Assembly: GCF_000576425.1 (NCBI RefSeq)
Contig: NZ_KK069988.1
Span: 229,976-293,975, forward strand
DNA: 64,000 nucleotides
From: Brachybacterium phenoliresistens
GTDB lineage: Bacteria; Actinomycetota; Actinomycetes; Actinomycetales; Dermabacteraceae
Direction of reading: 5' to 3'
Shown: in pieces, positions 44,860 through 54,115 of the stretch
How positions within the stretch are numbered: the first letter of the stretch is position 1
Layout: each line of letters starts with the position of its first letter
Translations under genes and position numbers: made by a program
Notes under the pieces: model-generated
Databases searched by the model: none
Seen by the model: the letters and a program-made list of their open reading frames with translations, nothing else
Told to the model about the DNA's origin: nothing

Positions 44860-45342
44860 TCAGGAGCGCTCGGGGAGCACCCTGCGGTCGCGGCGGCGCA
44901 GCACGAGGCCGGTCACGACGGCCACGACGAGCAGGAGCAGCGCCACCGCGGCCCAGGGGCTCGCGAGGAACAGCTCGGCCCACAGCACGATCGCCGCGAG
45001 CCCGACCGTGGCGTAGACGACCGCCCAGGCCAGGCCGCCGATCGCGAGGGCGGGGAGATAGCGTCGCAGCGGCATCCGGGTCAGCCCGGCGGCGGCGTTG
45101 GCGGCGGTCTGGAAGCCGATGGTGAGGAAGCTCAGCGCGACGACGGGGGCGCCCCAGCGGTTGACCACGGCGATCGCCCGGGCGACGCGGGGGCCGCGCA
45201 GCGCCTCGGCGACGCGGCCGCGGTCGGCCAGGCGGTGCGCCCCGCGCCCCAGGGCATAGGTGCCGCCGGCGCGCAGCAGGATGACGCAGTACAGGATCCC
45301 CACCGCCGGCAGCAGCGGCAGCGACTGGATCCAGTCCATCAT
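44860..45342 (-). CDS. DedA-like (VTT domain) membrane protein
   Basis: A 160-residue membrane protein with about four hydrophobic segments. The central stretch NRWGAPVVALSFLTIGFQTAANAAAGLTRMPLRRYLPALAIGGLAWA (in parts) matches the VTT/DedA pattern of a re-entrant helix with a conserved Gly and Ala-Gly. DedA proteins move lipid carriers or protons; the role here is unknown. It is shorter than typical DedA (about 200). ATG at 45342 overlaps the zur stop as ATGA, so it is read as the last gene of the zinc operon. Confidence 0.75.
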   Translation of the reverse strand: MMDWIQSLPLLPAVGILYCVILLRAGGTYALGRGAHRLADRGRVAEALRGPRVARAIAVVNRWGAPVVALSFLTIGFQTAANAAAGLTRMPLRRYLPALAIGGLAWAVVYATVGLAAIVLWAELFLASPWAAVALLLLVVAVVTGLVLRRRDRRVLPERS

Positions 45343-45749
45343 CGGGACGGAGCCTCCCCGGCCTCGTGCTCGGGGCACAGGCCGAAGACCTCCATGGTGT
45401 GGTGGACGTCCGTGAAGCCGTGGGCGGCGGCGATCGCGCGGGTCCACTCCTCCAGCTCCGGCGCCTGGAACTCCACGGTGCTGCCGCATTCGCGGCACAC
45501 CAGGTGATGGTGGTGCGCCTCCTCGGCGCACTGGCGGTAGATGGACTCGCCGTCATCGGTGACGAGCACGTCGACCTGGCCGCCCGCGGCGAGGGCCTGC
45601 AGATTGCGGTAGACGGTCGCCAGGCCCACGGCCTGTCCGGCGGAGCGCAGGTCGTCGTGGAGCTGCTGGGCGCTGCGGAAGTCCTCCTGCTCGGCGAGCG
45701 CCTCGAGGATCGCCGTGCGCTGCTTCGTGGTGCGCTGCTTCGTCGTCAT
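45339..45749 (-). CDS. zur: Fur-family zinc uptake regulator (Zur)
   Basis: A 136-residue Fur-family repressor: winged helix with AQQLHDDLRSAGQAVGLATVYRNLQ in parts, HHHHLVCRECG near residue 82-92, TVEFQAPELEEW, and a C-terminal FGLCPEH with a second cysteine. Location within an operon with znuABC makes Zur the best assignment; it would repress zinc uptake when zinc is bound. The N-terminus contains a duplicated TTKQR (MTTKQRTTKQRT). Start and stop overlap the neighbouring genes by 4 nt, and a Zur-type site lies at the znuA start. Confidence 0.9.
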   Translation of the reverse strand: MTTKQRTTKQRTAILEALAEQEDFRSAQQLHDDLRSAGQAVGLATVYRNLQALAAGGQVDVLVTDDGESIYRQCAEEAHHHHLVCRECGSTVEFQAPELEEWTRAIAAAHGFTDVHHTMEVFGLCPEHEAGEAPSR

Positions 45750-46627
45750 GCCGGTGCCTCGACCTCCTGTGCGCGGTGTGCCCGGACCCGTTCCCGGACG
45801 GCCCGGACGGCGACCCCGACCGCGTACATCCCGATGGCCAGCAGCACGATCACGCCGCCGGGCGGCAGGTTGACGTACGCGGTGAGGACCAGCCCGCCCA
45901 GGCTGCACACCAGTCCCACCATCATCGCCCATCGCATGGTCCGGTTGAAGCCGATCACGAGGGTCTGGGCCGTGGCGACGGGCACGATCATCAGCGCGCT
46001 GACCATCAGCGCGCCGACGATCCGCATGGCGAGGGTGACGGTGAGGGCCGCGATGACGACGATGAGCAGGTTCGTCGCCCGCACGGGCAGCCCCGAGGCG
46101 CGCGCGAACTCCTCGTCGCCGGTGACGGCGAACAGCAGTCCGCGCAGGCCGATGCCGACGGCCAGCACGATCGCGGCGAGCACCACGGTGATCCCCAGAT
46201 CGGAGGAGGTCACCGTCGAGATGGAGCCGAAGAGATAGGCCATGAGGTTCTGCGAGGTGCCGCCGGCCAGCTGGATGATGACCACACCGCCGGCGATGCC
46301 GCCGTAGAAGAGGATCGCCAGGGCGACGTCGCGGCTGGTGTGCCCGATCTCGCGCACGTACTCGATGGCGAGGGCGCCGAGCACCGAGGCGGTGAGCGCC
46401 CCGGGGATGGCCAGGGCGTCGTGCGGGGTGGTGGAGACCCAGGCGCCCACCAGCCAGCCCATGGCGACACCGGTGAGGGCGACGTGGCCGAGGCCGTCGC
46501 CCAGCAGCGACAGCCGGCGCTGGACCAGGTACGTCCCCACGATCGGGGCGGTGAGCCCGATGAGCACCGCGATGATCAGCGGGTAGCGCATGATGTCCGA
46601 GGTCAGGAGATCCCACGGGGTCAGCAT
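45746..46627 (-). CDS. znuB: Zinc ABC transporter permease
   Basis: A 293-residue ABC-3 type permease with eight or nine membrane helices (PLIIAVLIGLTAPIVGTYLV, LGDGLGHVALTGVAMG, AILFYGGIAGGVVI, IVGALMVSALMIVPVATAQ). The GDGLGHVALTG stretch and SALMIVPVATA are family hallmarks. It brings zinc (possibly manganese) across the membrane with ZnuC. It ends inside the zur start codon (4-nt overlap) and begins next to znuC, which ends at 46627. Confidence 0.93.
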   Translation of the reverse strand: MLTPWDLLTSDIMRYPLIIAVLIGLTAPIVGTYLVQRRLSLLGDGLGHVALTGVAMGWLVGAWVSTTPHDALAIPGALTASVLGALAIEYVREIGHTSRDVALAILFYGGIAGGVVIIQLAGGTSQNLMAYLFGSISTVTSSDLGITVVLAAIVLAVGIGLRGLLFAVTGDEEFARASGLPVRATNLLIVVIAALTVTLAMRIVGALMVSALMIVPVATAQTLVIGFNRTMRWAMMVGLVCSLGGLVLTAYVNLPPGGVIVLLAIGMYAVGVAVRAVRERVRAHRAQEVEAPA

Positions 46628-47394
46628 CAGGAATCGAGCTCCTGTCCGAGCGCGGGCACGGGGCGCAGCTCGTGGTCGTGGCCGGGGTCCAGGCGCGGGC
46701 GCTGGGAGGGGGGACCGTCGTGGATCACGCGCCCCTCGTCCAGCACCACCGCCCGGGTGATGTCGTCCTCCAGCTCGCCGAGGTCGTGGAGCACGACGAG
46801 GATGGTGGTGCCGCGGCTGTGCAGGCGGCGGAAGATGCCGGCGATCAGCTCGCGGCTGGCGATGTCGACGCCGCTGAACGGTTCGTCCAGCACCAGGAAG
46901 GACGGTCCGCGCACCAGGGCGCGGGCGATCATCACCCGCTGGCGCTGGCCGCCCGACATCGCGGTGACGGGCCGGTCGGCGAGCCCGGAGAGGCCCACAT
47001 CGGACAGCAGGGCGTCCACCCGCAGGTCGCGGGCCCGGGGGAACCAGGCGCGCGGGCCCAGCAGGCCGGTCGCGACGGTCTCCCGGGCGGTGGCGGGGAT
47101 GTTGCCGGACTCGGCCGCGTGCTGGGGGACGTAGCCGAGCTGCTGGTGGGCGCGGTGGCGGGACACGTCGTGGCCGAACAGGCGGGCGCTGCCCGAGTCC
47201 AGTCCCAGCGCGCCGACGACGGTGCGCAGCAGGGTCGACTTGCCCGAGCCGTTGGCGCCGAGCAGGGCGACGAGCTCGCCGGGCCTCACCTCGAGGTCCA
47301 CCGAGTGCAGGACGCGCTGCGAGCCCAGCGTGACGACCGCCTTGCGGACGTCGACGACGGGGTTCTGCGGGGCGGAGTCGTCGGGCCGGCTCAT
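46627..47394 (-). CDS. znuC: Zinc ABC transporter ATP-binding protein
   Basis: A 255-residue ABC ATPase: Walker A GANGSGKST, Q-loop LGYVPQH, signature MSGGQRQRV, Walker B FLVLDEPF and the H-loop VLHDLGEL. It powers the ZnuB permease. The start overlaps the znuA end by 4 nt (47391-47394). The C-terminal 25 residues form a His/Pro/Asp-rich tail (LDPGHDHEL) that could bind metal but is not a known motif. Confidence 0.93.
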   Translation of the reverse strand: MSRPDDSAPQNPVVDVRKAVVTLGSQRVLHSVDLEVRPGELVALLGANGSGKSTLLRTVVGALGLDSGSARLFGHDVSRHRAHQQLGYVPQHAAESGNIPATARETVATGLLGPRAWFPRARDLRVDALLSDVGLSGLADRPVTAMSGGQRQRVMIARALVRGPSFLVLDEPFSGVDIASRELIAGIFRRLHSRGTTILVVLHDLGELEDDITRAVVLDEGRVIHDGPPSQRPRLDPGHDHELRPVPALGQELDS

Positions 47395-48440
47395 CGCCAG
47401 CTCGCGGCCAGGGCTTCTGCGTTGCTGCGCATCACCGCAGGATAGTCCACCGATTCGTCGAGCTGGGTCTCGAGGTTGTCGAGCTCGGCGGCCGTGATGC
47501 CGAGCTTGTCCGCGAGGGTCTGGGCGACCTTGGGGGAGGCGGTGGTCTCGAAGAACACGGTGGTCACGCCCTCCTCCCGGATCACGGACTCGAGCTCGAG
47601 CAGCCGCTGCGGGCTGGGCTCGACCTCCGGGTCCACCCCGGTGATGCCGATCTGCTCGAGCCCGTAGCGGTGGGCGAGGTAGGCGAAGGCGGTGTGGCTG
47701 GTGACGAAGGGCTTGGGGCCGTCGATCGCGCCGAACAGCTCCTCGAGCTCCTTGTCCAGCGCCTCGAGCTCCGCGCTCAGAGCCTGCGCGTTGTCGCGGT
47801 AGGTGCTCGCGCTGTCCGGGTCGATCTCCGCGAGGCGGTCGCCGATCGCGACGGCGACCTGCGCCATCAGCGAGGGGTCGTGCCAGAAGTGCGGGTCGGT
47901 GTCGCCGTGGTCGTGCTCCTCCTCGCCGCCGGCGTCCGATCCCTCCTCGGCGTGCTCGGCGTGCTCCTCCGCGCTCTCGCCGGCGTGCTCGTCGTGACCG
48001 GCCGCGGCCGCGTCGGAGGGGAGCATCTCGATGACGGAGTCCACGGCCAGGGCGTTCTCGCTGCCGTGGGAGGCCAGGGCGTCGTCGACCGCGGTCTGGA
48101 AGCCGGGGATCATCACGACCAGATCCGCGCCGGCGAGCTGGGAGACCTCGGAGACGGACAGCTCGAGGCCGTGGGCGTCGACCCCGGGCTTGGCCAGGTC
48201 GATCACCTCCGCCGAGTCCCCGGCCACGGTCTTGACCAGGTAGGACAGGGCGTAGGCGGTCGTCATCACGCGGGTGCCGTCGCCGCTCGCCCCGCCGGAT
48301 CCCGAGCAGGCCGCCAGGGCGGCCGCGGCGAGCGCGGCGCCGCCGCCGAGGGCCGCGCGGCGCCCCATCGGCGCCCGCAGCAGGCGGGAGAGGTCCAGGG
48401 GGCGGGGGGACGAGGCGGTCGGGCGCGAGGACGAAGACAT
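47391..48440 (-). CDS. znuA: Zinc-binding lipoprotein, substrate-binding protein of the ABC transporter
   Basis: A 349-residue ZnuA. The N-terminus has RR followed by a hydrophobic stretch and the lipobox LAAC (about residue 46), which fits a lipoprotein, possibly exported by Tat because of the RRAALGG pattern. The protein carries the His-rich, acidic loop (HDEHAGESAEEHAEHAEEG, then EEEHDHGDTDPHFWHDP, residues about 145-195) that captures zinc, and SHTAFAYLAHRYGLEQIGI and FFETTAS as typical ZnuA segments. ATG 48440 is chosen; another ATG lies 9 bases upstream. The Zur-like site overlaps the start, so the mRNA is likely leaderless. Confidence 0.92.
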   Translation of the reverse strand: MSSSSRPTASSPRPLDLSRLLRAPMGRRAALGGGAALAAAALAACSGSGGASGDGTRVMTTAYALSYLVKTVAGDSAEVIDLAKPGVDAHGLELSVSEVSQLAGADLVVMIPGFQTAVDDALASHGSENALAVDSVIEMLPSDAAAAGHDEHAGESAEEHAEHAEEGSDAGGEEEHDHGDTDPHFWHDPSLMAQVAVAIGDRLAEIDPDSASTYRDNAQALSAELEALDKELEELFGAIDGPKPFVTSHTAFAYLAHRYGLEQIGITGVDPEVEPSPQRLLELESVIREEGVTTVFFETTASPKVAQTLADKLGITAAELDNLETQLDESVDYPAVMRSNAEALAASWR

Positions 48441-48454
48441 GACAATCATTCTCA
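48440..48454. promoter_or_regulatory. Zur box at the znuA start
   Basis: TGACAATCATTCTCA (plus strand) is a dyad of the actinobacterial Zur type (TGAnAATnATTnTCA). It overlaps the znuA start codon on the minus strand and faces glyS on the other side. It is an A/T-rich island in G+C-rich sequence, which strengthens the call. Confidence 0.8.
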
Positions 48455-48574
48455 GGAGCCGGTGGGGCCGGGTCAAGCCGAACCGGGCCCGGTGCGGTGT
48501 CTGTCTCGACACACCTCCGGCCTCGTGCGCGGGTGCGGGAGGATCTGCGCTTCCTGCCTGCGCGGAGCCGCCGA

Positions 48575-48580
48575 TATGCT
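48575..48580 (+). promoter_or_regulatory. Probable -10 element of glyS
   Basis: TATGCT fits TAnnnT, 37 bases upstream of the glyS start; no clear -35 box is seen. The transcript would carry AGGAG (48606-48610) at a good distance from GTG 48617. Confidence 0.4.
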
Positions 48581-48616
48581 GATTCCCCCTCCATCCGTCG
48601 ACCGCAGGAGACCCTC

Positions 48617-49998
<1,382 letters not shown>

Positions 49999-50008
<10 letters not shown>

Positions 50009-50050
50009 CCCGCCGCGTCCCGGCGCCTGACCCGCCCCGTTCCGGCGCCG
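49999..50050. repeat. 22-bp tandem repeat copying the glyS stop region
   Basis: Units at 49999-50020 and 50021-50042 (both start CGGCGCCTGACCCGCC) plus a partial third at 50043-50050. The first unit contains the last glyS codons and its TGA stop; the second carries the same bases downstream. The rest of 50051-50120 shows nothing recognisable. Confidence 0.8.
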
Positions 50051-50120
50051 CGCCATGGCGGTCCGCCCCGACGGGGGTCCATGGGCTCGCGCCGGCGGGC
50101 TGCGGCGGACCTCTCGCGCC

Positions 50121-50174
50121 AGAAGTCATTCTGCGTCGCGTGAACGCCCGTTCAAGCACCGAGGAATGACTTCT
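50121..50174. repeat. Imperfect palindrome related to 23416-23461 (extragenic palindromic element, copy 2)
   Basis: Arms 50121-50146 and 50149-50174 complement at 21 of 26 positions around CC. The ends AGAAGTCATTC and GAATGACTTCT and the centre TGAACG-CC-CGTTCA match copy 1. It lies between glyS and the DUF4037 gene, away from either coding region. Confidence 0.85.
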
Positions 50175-50256
50175 CGGCGATCGCCCGGGCGGGCCATCGG
50201 CGTACCGGGAGCGGCGCCGCGCGCCCGCTCGCGGCGGGGCATGGCACGCTGGGGCC

Positions 50257-51300
50257 GTGCAGACGTCGACGGACATCGCCCCGGATCGCAGCGGTCGCGG
50301 GATCGCCCGCGCCTACTACGGCGAGGTCGTCCGCCCGCTGCTGGAGGACGCCCTGCCCGGTCTCGCGCATGCCGCCGGGCGCCTGGGCAGCGGATCCGAC
50401 GTGCTGGGGTTCGACGACGCCCAGTCCCGGGACCACGACTTCGGTCTGCGCCTGACCCTGCTGGTCGAGGACGGGCGGGCCGCAGAGGTCGACGACCTGC
50501 TGGCGGCGCGCCTGCCCGAGGCCTGGCAGGGGCTGCCCGTCCGCTTCGCGACGACCTGGGATCCGCAGGTCCGCCACCGCTGCGAGGTGGCCTCCGCGCG
50601 GGACTTCGCCGTCTCCCGGCTCGGCCTGGACCCGACCGGGCCGATGACCGCCTCCGACTGGCGCACCCTCACGGGCCAGGCCGTGCTCGAGGTGGTGGCC
50701 GGCCCCGTCTTCCACGACGGGACCGGGGAGATCACCGCGATCCGGGAGCTGCTGTCCGGGTACCCGCGCGACGTGCGCCTGCATGCCCTGGCCTCCGGAT
50801 GGGACCGGCTGCGCCAGGAGTTCCCCGACGTGGGCCGCGCCGGCCTGCGCGGCGACGAGGACGGCTCCGCCGTGCTGGCCGCCCGGCACGTGCGCACCAT
50901 GATGCATATGGCCCACCTGATCCACAGACGCTGGGCGCCCTACGGGAAGTGGCTCGCCCGCTCCGCGGCGGCCCTGCCCAGCGGGCAGGAGCTGCGCGGA
51001 TGCTGGATGCAGGTGCTGCGGGCTCGCGGATGGCAGGAGCGCCAGGGTGCTCTCGCCGAGGCCGCGGAGCTGCTGGCCGCGGCCCAGGCCGGCGCCGGCC
51101 TTCCCGTGCTGCTGCCGGCGACGGAGCCCTTCTTCGACCGGCCCCATGTGGGAGTGCGGGAGATCCCCGAGGCGCTGGTCGCCGCGATCGAGGATCCGGA
51201 GCTGCGGGCGCTGGGCTCGCGGGCCGGGACCGCGGAGCAGATGAGCGACAGCGTCTCGCTCCTCGTGGACCCCGCGGCCCGGCGACGGCTCATCGGCTGA
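50257..51300 (+). CDS. DUF4037-type nucleotidyltransferase-like protein
   Basis: A 347-residue protein. The N-terminal part has the Pol-beta-like nucleotidyltransferase signature GSDVLGFDDAQSRDHDFGLRL (in parts, about 43-65: Gly-Ser, then a pair of acidic residues), and the middle part WDRLRQEFPDVGRAG and HVRTMMHMAHLIHRRWAPYGKWLAR belongs to DUF4037. The C-terminal 100 residues are helical and not recognised. The enzymatic role is unknown. The GTG start at 50257 has no good ribosome-binding site. Its end overlaps the GH1 gene by 11 bases. Confidence 0.75.
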   Translation: MQTSTDIAPDRSGRGIARAYYGEVVRPLLEDALPGLAHAAGRLGSGSDVLGFDDAQSRDHDFGLRLTLLVEDGRAAEVDDLLAARLPEAWQGLPVRFATTWDPQVRHRCEVASARDFAVSRLGLDPTGPMTASDWRTLTGQAVLEVVAGPVFHDGTGEITAIRELLSGYPRDVRLHALASGWDRLRQEFPDVGRAGLRGDEDGSAVLAARHVRTMMHMAHLIHRRWAPYGKWLARSAAALPSGQELRGCWMQVLRARGWQERQGALAEAAELLAAAQAGAGLPVLLPATEPFFDRPHVGVREIPEALVAAIEDPELRALGSRAGTAEQMSDSVSLLVDPAARRRLIG

Positions 51301-52582
51301 GCAGGGCGGCCTCCGCCGGCGCGGCCGCGGCCTCCCGCGCCGCGCGCACTGCGGCGGCGTACGCCGCGCAGCTGGGCTTGGGGCTGCGCTCCAGACTCGC
51401 GCGGTCCACCGCGACCAGGCCCAGCTTCGAGCCGTAGCCGGAGATCCACTCGAAGTTGTCCAGCAGGGTCCAATGGCAGTACCCGAGCACCGGGGTGCCG
51501 GCGGCGATCTCCTGCCCGAGCTCGGCGAGGGCATCGGGGATGAACGCGGCGCGCCGGGAGTCGTCCTCGGTCTGCATGCCATGCTCGGTGACCAGCACCG
51601 GGACGCCGGAGCGCTGGTGGGCGTAGCGCACCGCCCCGGCGAGCGACCCGGCGGCCGCGACCGAACCCATGCCGTTGACCTCGTCGTCCGCTCCGGGCGA
51701 GACCTCGCCCCCGGCGTCGAAGTGGAACCGCTCGTAGTTCTGCACGCCGATGAAGTCGTCCTCGCGAGCGACGTCGAGCCAGTGGTCGTAGACCGCCGCC
51801 CGCCGGGCGTCGCGGTGGGCCTCGCCGCCGGGCAGGGCGACGTCGTCGGCGATCGCGATGGAGACGCCCACGGGCAGATCGCCGCGGCGATCCTTCACGG
51901 CGTCCCGGGCGGCGCGGTGCGCCCGGGTGAAGCCCTCCTGGAACGCGGCCTGTGCGCGGGCGGGGATGACGTTGGAGGCGAAGTACTGCGCGGTGCCGGC
52001 ATCGCGGGCCGCCGCAGCGAGCATGTCCTCCTTGAGCTGCTCTGCCTCCGGAGGCAGCTTGCTCCCCGCCTGCAGCAGCTGCTCCAGGTTCGGCTCGTTC
52101 AGGGTGACCGCCGCGGCGATGCGGTCGCCGAGGCGGGCCATCACCCGGTCGCACTGCCGGGCGAACAGCTCCGCGGCATCGGCGGCGAGCCAGGATCCCG
52201 CCGCCGCGAACCAGTGCGGGGAAGCGAAGTGGTTCAGCGTGACGATCGGGGCGAGACCTCGGGCCAGAGCGGCGTCGACGACCTGCTCGTAGTGGTCCAG
52301 CTCGGCCACGACGACCTCGCCGCGGTGGGGCTCGATGCGCGCCCACTCCACGGAGAAGCGGTAGGCGTTCAGGCCCATTCCCGCGACGAGGTCGAGATCC
52401 TCCTCGAAGCGGTGGTAGCTGCCGCAGGCGGGGCCCGAGCGCTCCCGGAAGAGGGAGGGACGGGTGCGCTCCAGGGTCCAGATGTCGGAGGCGGTGTTCT
52501 CGCCCTCGCTCTGGTGCCCGGCGGTCGCCACGCCCCACAGGAAGTCGGAGGGGAAGGAGGCGGGGGTCGGGTCGATGGTCAT
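51290..52582 (-). CDS. GH1 family beta-glycosidase
   Basis: A 430-residue glycoside hydrolase family 1 enzyme: N-terminal FLWGVATAGHQSEGENTASD (in parts), the acid/base motif TLNEPN (about 161-166), GVQNYERFHF and the nucleophile region VTEHGMQ, then GYCHWTLLDNFEWISGY. In most GH1 enzymes the nucleophile motif is TENG; here it is TEHG, one residue off at the Asn, which may alter the active site. Substrate is probably a beta-linked sugar. It lies 52 bases after the MFS gene on the same strand (MFS upstream), forming a transport-hydrolysis pair. Its end overlaps the DUF4037 gene. Confidence 0.85.
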   Translation of the reverse strand: MTIDPTPASFPSDFLWGVATAGHQSEGENTASDIWTLERTRPSLFRERSGPACGSYHRFEEDLDLVAGMGLNAYRFSVEWARIEPHRGEVVVAELDHYEQVVDAALARGLAPIVTLNHFASPHWFAAAGSWLAADAAELFARQCDRVMARLGDRIAAAVTLNEPNLEQLLQAGSKLPPEAEQLKEDMLAAAARDAGTAQYFASNVIPARAQAAFQEGFTRAHRAARDAVKDRRGDLPVGVSIAIADDVALPGGEAHRDARRAAVYDHWLDVAREDDFIGVQNYERFHFDAGGEVSPGADDEVNGMGSVAAAGSLAGAVRYAHQRSGVPVLVTEHGMQTEDDSRRAAFIPDALAELGQEIAAGTPVLGYCHWTLLDNFEWISGYGSKLGLVAVDRASLERSPKPSCAAYAAAVRAAREAAAAPAEAALLSR

Positions 52583-52634
52583 CAGGAGTCTCTCGGTTCG
52601 GATCGGAAGGGGCAGGGGCGAGCGCGCGACCGGC

Positions 52635-53975
52635 TCAGCGGGCGCCGCGCACGAGGGTGATGGCGAGGCCTCCGGCGACGGCCGCGAGGGCTCCCGCCAG
52701 GAACAGCGCGGCGAAGTTCTGGCCGCCGCCGATGGCCAGCAGCGCGGGCGCGACCGCGGCGACGATGGTGACCGGCAGGTTGTCGGCGATCTTGAGGATG
52801 CCGAGGTCCTTGCCGGGATTCTCGGGATCGGGCAGCACCTGGGTGGCCAGGGACAGTTCGACGGAGAAGTAGACGCCCTGTCCCAGGCCCACCACGGTGC
52901 AGGCCACGAGGTAGAACCCGAAGCTGGGTGCGCTCGCGGCGAGCACCAGTCCGAGGGCGAGGATCAGCGCCGCGGCCAGGACGAAGGGCTTTCGCACGTC
53001 CAGCCGGTCGCTCAGACGCCCCACGAGCGGAGCGACCAGCAGCGTGATGCCGGCGTTGACGATGACGGTCAGCAGGATCGCCCCGCCCAGCCGGGCGGGC
53101 TCCATGCCCAGCCGCTGCAGCAGGAAGATCGCCTGGTAGGCGTTCAGCGCCGCGACGCCGGAGAAGACGAGCATGCGGCTGGTGAAGACCCAGGTGAAGC
53201 TCGCGTGCCGGCGCGGGTCCACCCAGAACAGGCCGAGGGTGCGACGCAGATCGAGCCGGGGCGGCACCTGCGTGCGCTGCGGATCACGCACGGCGAGGGC
53301 GAGCGTGGTCATCCCCGCCACGGCGAACAGGGTCGGGATCCCCACCAGCGGGACCAGCGCATCGCCGAAGGGCACGGACACGGCCATGCCCAGCAGGGCA
53401 CCGAGGGCGGTGCTCATGCTGATCAGGGCGGTGGCGACCCCCCGGCGACGGGCAGGCAGCTGATCGGTCATCAGCGCGGTGACGGTGACGTGCGCGGTGA
53501 CGAAGCCCAGGGTCAGCAGCAGGTGGGCCAGGACGAGGGCGGGCACGCCGGGGGCCAGCACCAGGGCGGTGCCCCCGGCCGCGAAGGCGAGCGCGCCGAA
53601 CAGGAGGAACGGTCGCCTGCGGCCCAGCCGCGATCGGGATCGGTCGCTCAACGCGCCCACCGTCGGCAGCGCCACCAGGGTGAGCGCGCCCGCGATCGCG
53701 CTCGAGATCGAGATCGTGGTGGCGGCCGATGCGGCATCCAGGGCCGTCGCCTTGAGGGTCAGGGTGAGCAGGGCGGCCGACATCTGCGCGGCGCCCGCGC
53801 CGATGATCGCGAAGGCCAGCAGGGCGACCAGGCCTCGGCGGGGAGCGGCGGGGGAGCCGGGCCGGGGCAGGGTCGGGCCGGTGCCCGCGGCGGGAGGCGC
53901 TGCGGCGGCCGTGGGGGCGGGCGCCGGCGGGGCCGCCGACGTCCGCGAGCTGGGGGTCTCGGTGCGAGGGGTCAT
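52635..53975 (-). CDS. MFS sugar transporter (GPH-like)
   Basis: A 446-residue major facilitator with twelve hydrophobic segments. The loop between helices 2 and 3 carries GALSDRSRSRLGRRRPFLL, and LVAPLVGRLSDRLDVRKPFV is the repeat in the second half. The first about 50 residues are Pro/Ala/Thr-rich. GPH or sugar-cation symport fits the GH1 neighbour, but the transported sugar is unknown. ATG at 53975 has AAGGA eight bases upstream; an ATG six codons earlier lacks it. The divergent TetR gene likely represses both. Confidence 0.85.
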   Translation of the reverse strand: MTPRTETPSSRTSAAPPAPAPTAAAAPPAAGTGPTLPRPGSPAAPRRGLVALLAFAIIGAGAAQMSAALLTLTLKATALDAASAATTISISSAIAGALTLVALPTVGALSDRSRSRLGRRRPFLLFGALAFAAGGTALVLAPGVPALVLAHLLLTLGFVTAHVTVTALMTDQLPARRRGVATALISMSTALGALLGMAVSVPFGDALVPLVGIPTLFAVAGMTTLALAVRDPQRTQVPPRLDLRRTLGLFWVDPRRHASFTWVFTSRMLVFSGVAALNAYQAIFLLQRLGMEPARLGGAILLTVIVNAGITLLVAPLVGRLSDRLDVRKPFVLAAALILALGLVLAASAPSFGFYLVACTVVGLGQGVYFSVELSLATQVLPDPENPGKDLGILKIADNLPVTIVAAVAPALLAIGGGQNFAALFLAGALAAVAGGLAITLVRGAR

Positions 53976-54064
53976 GGAGGGCTTCCTTGCCATCGGGCCG
54001 CGCGAGGGGTCCTCGTCCCTGAGGGCCGGCCGTCCGCGGCGGGTGTGGCGAGCACGCTAGACCA

Positions 54065-54088
54065 AAAACATGCAAGGTGCAATGTTTT
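54065..54088. promoter_or_regulatory. Palindromic operator between the MFS and TetR genes
   Basis: AAAACAT (54065-54071) and ATGTTTT (54082-54088) are inverted repeats around ten bases, in the only A/T-rich patch between the divergent genes. It overlaps the zone of the TetR gene's probable promoter (TAGCGT at 54103-54108), so it suits a TetR-type repressor. Confidence 0.6.
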
Positions 54089-54115
54089 GGCGTTCTCGGT
54101 GATAGCGTGCCGGTC

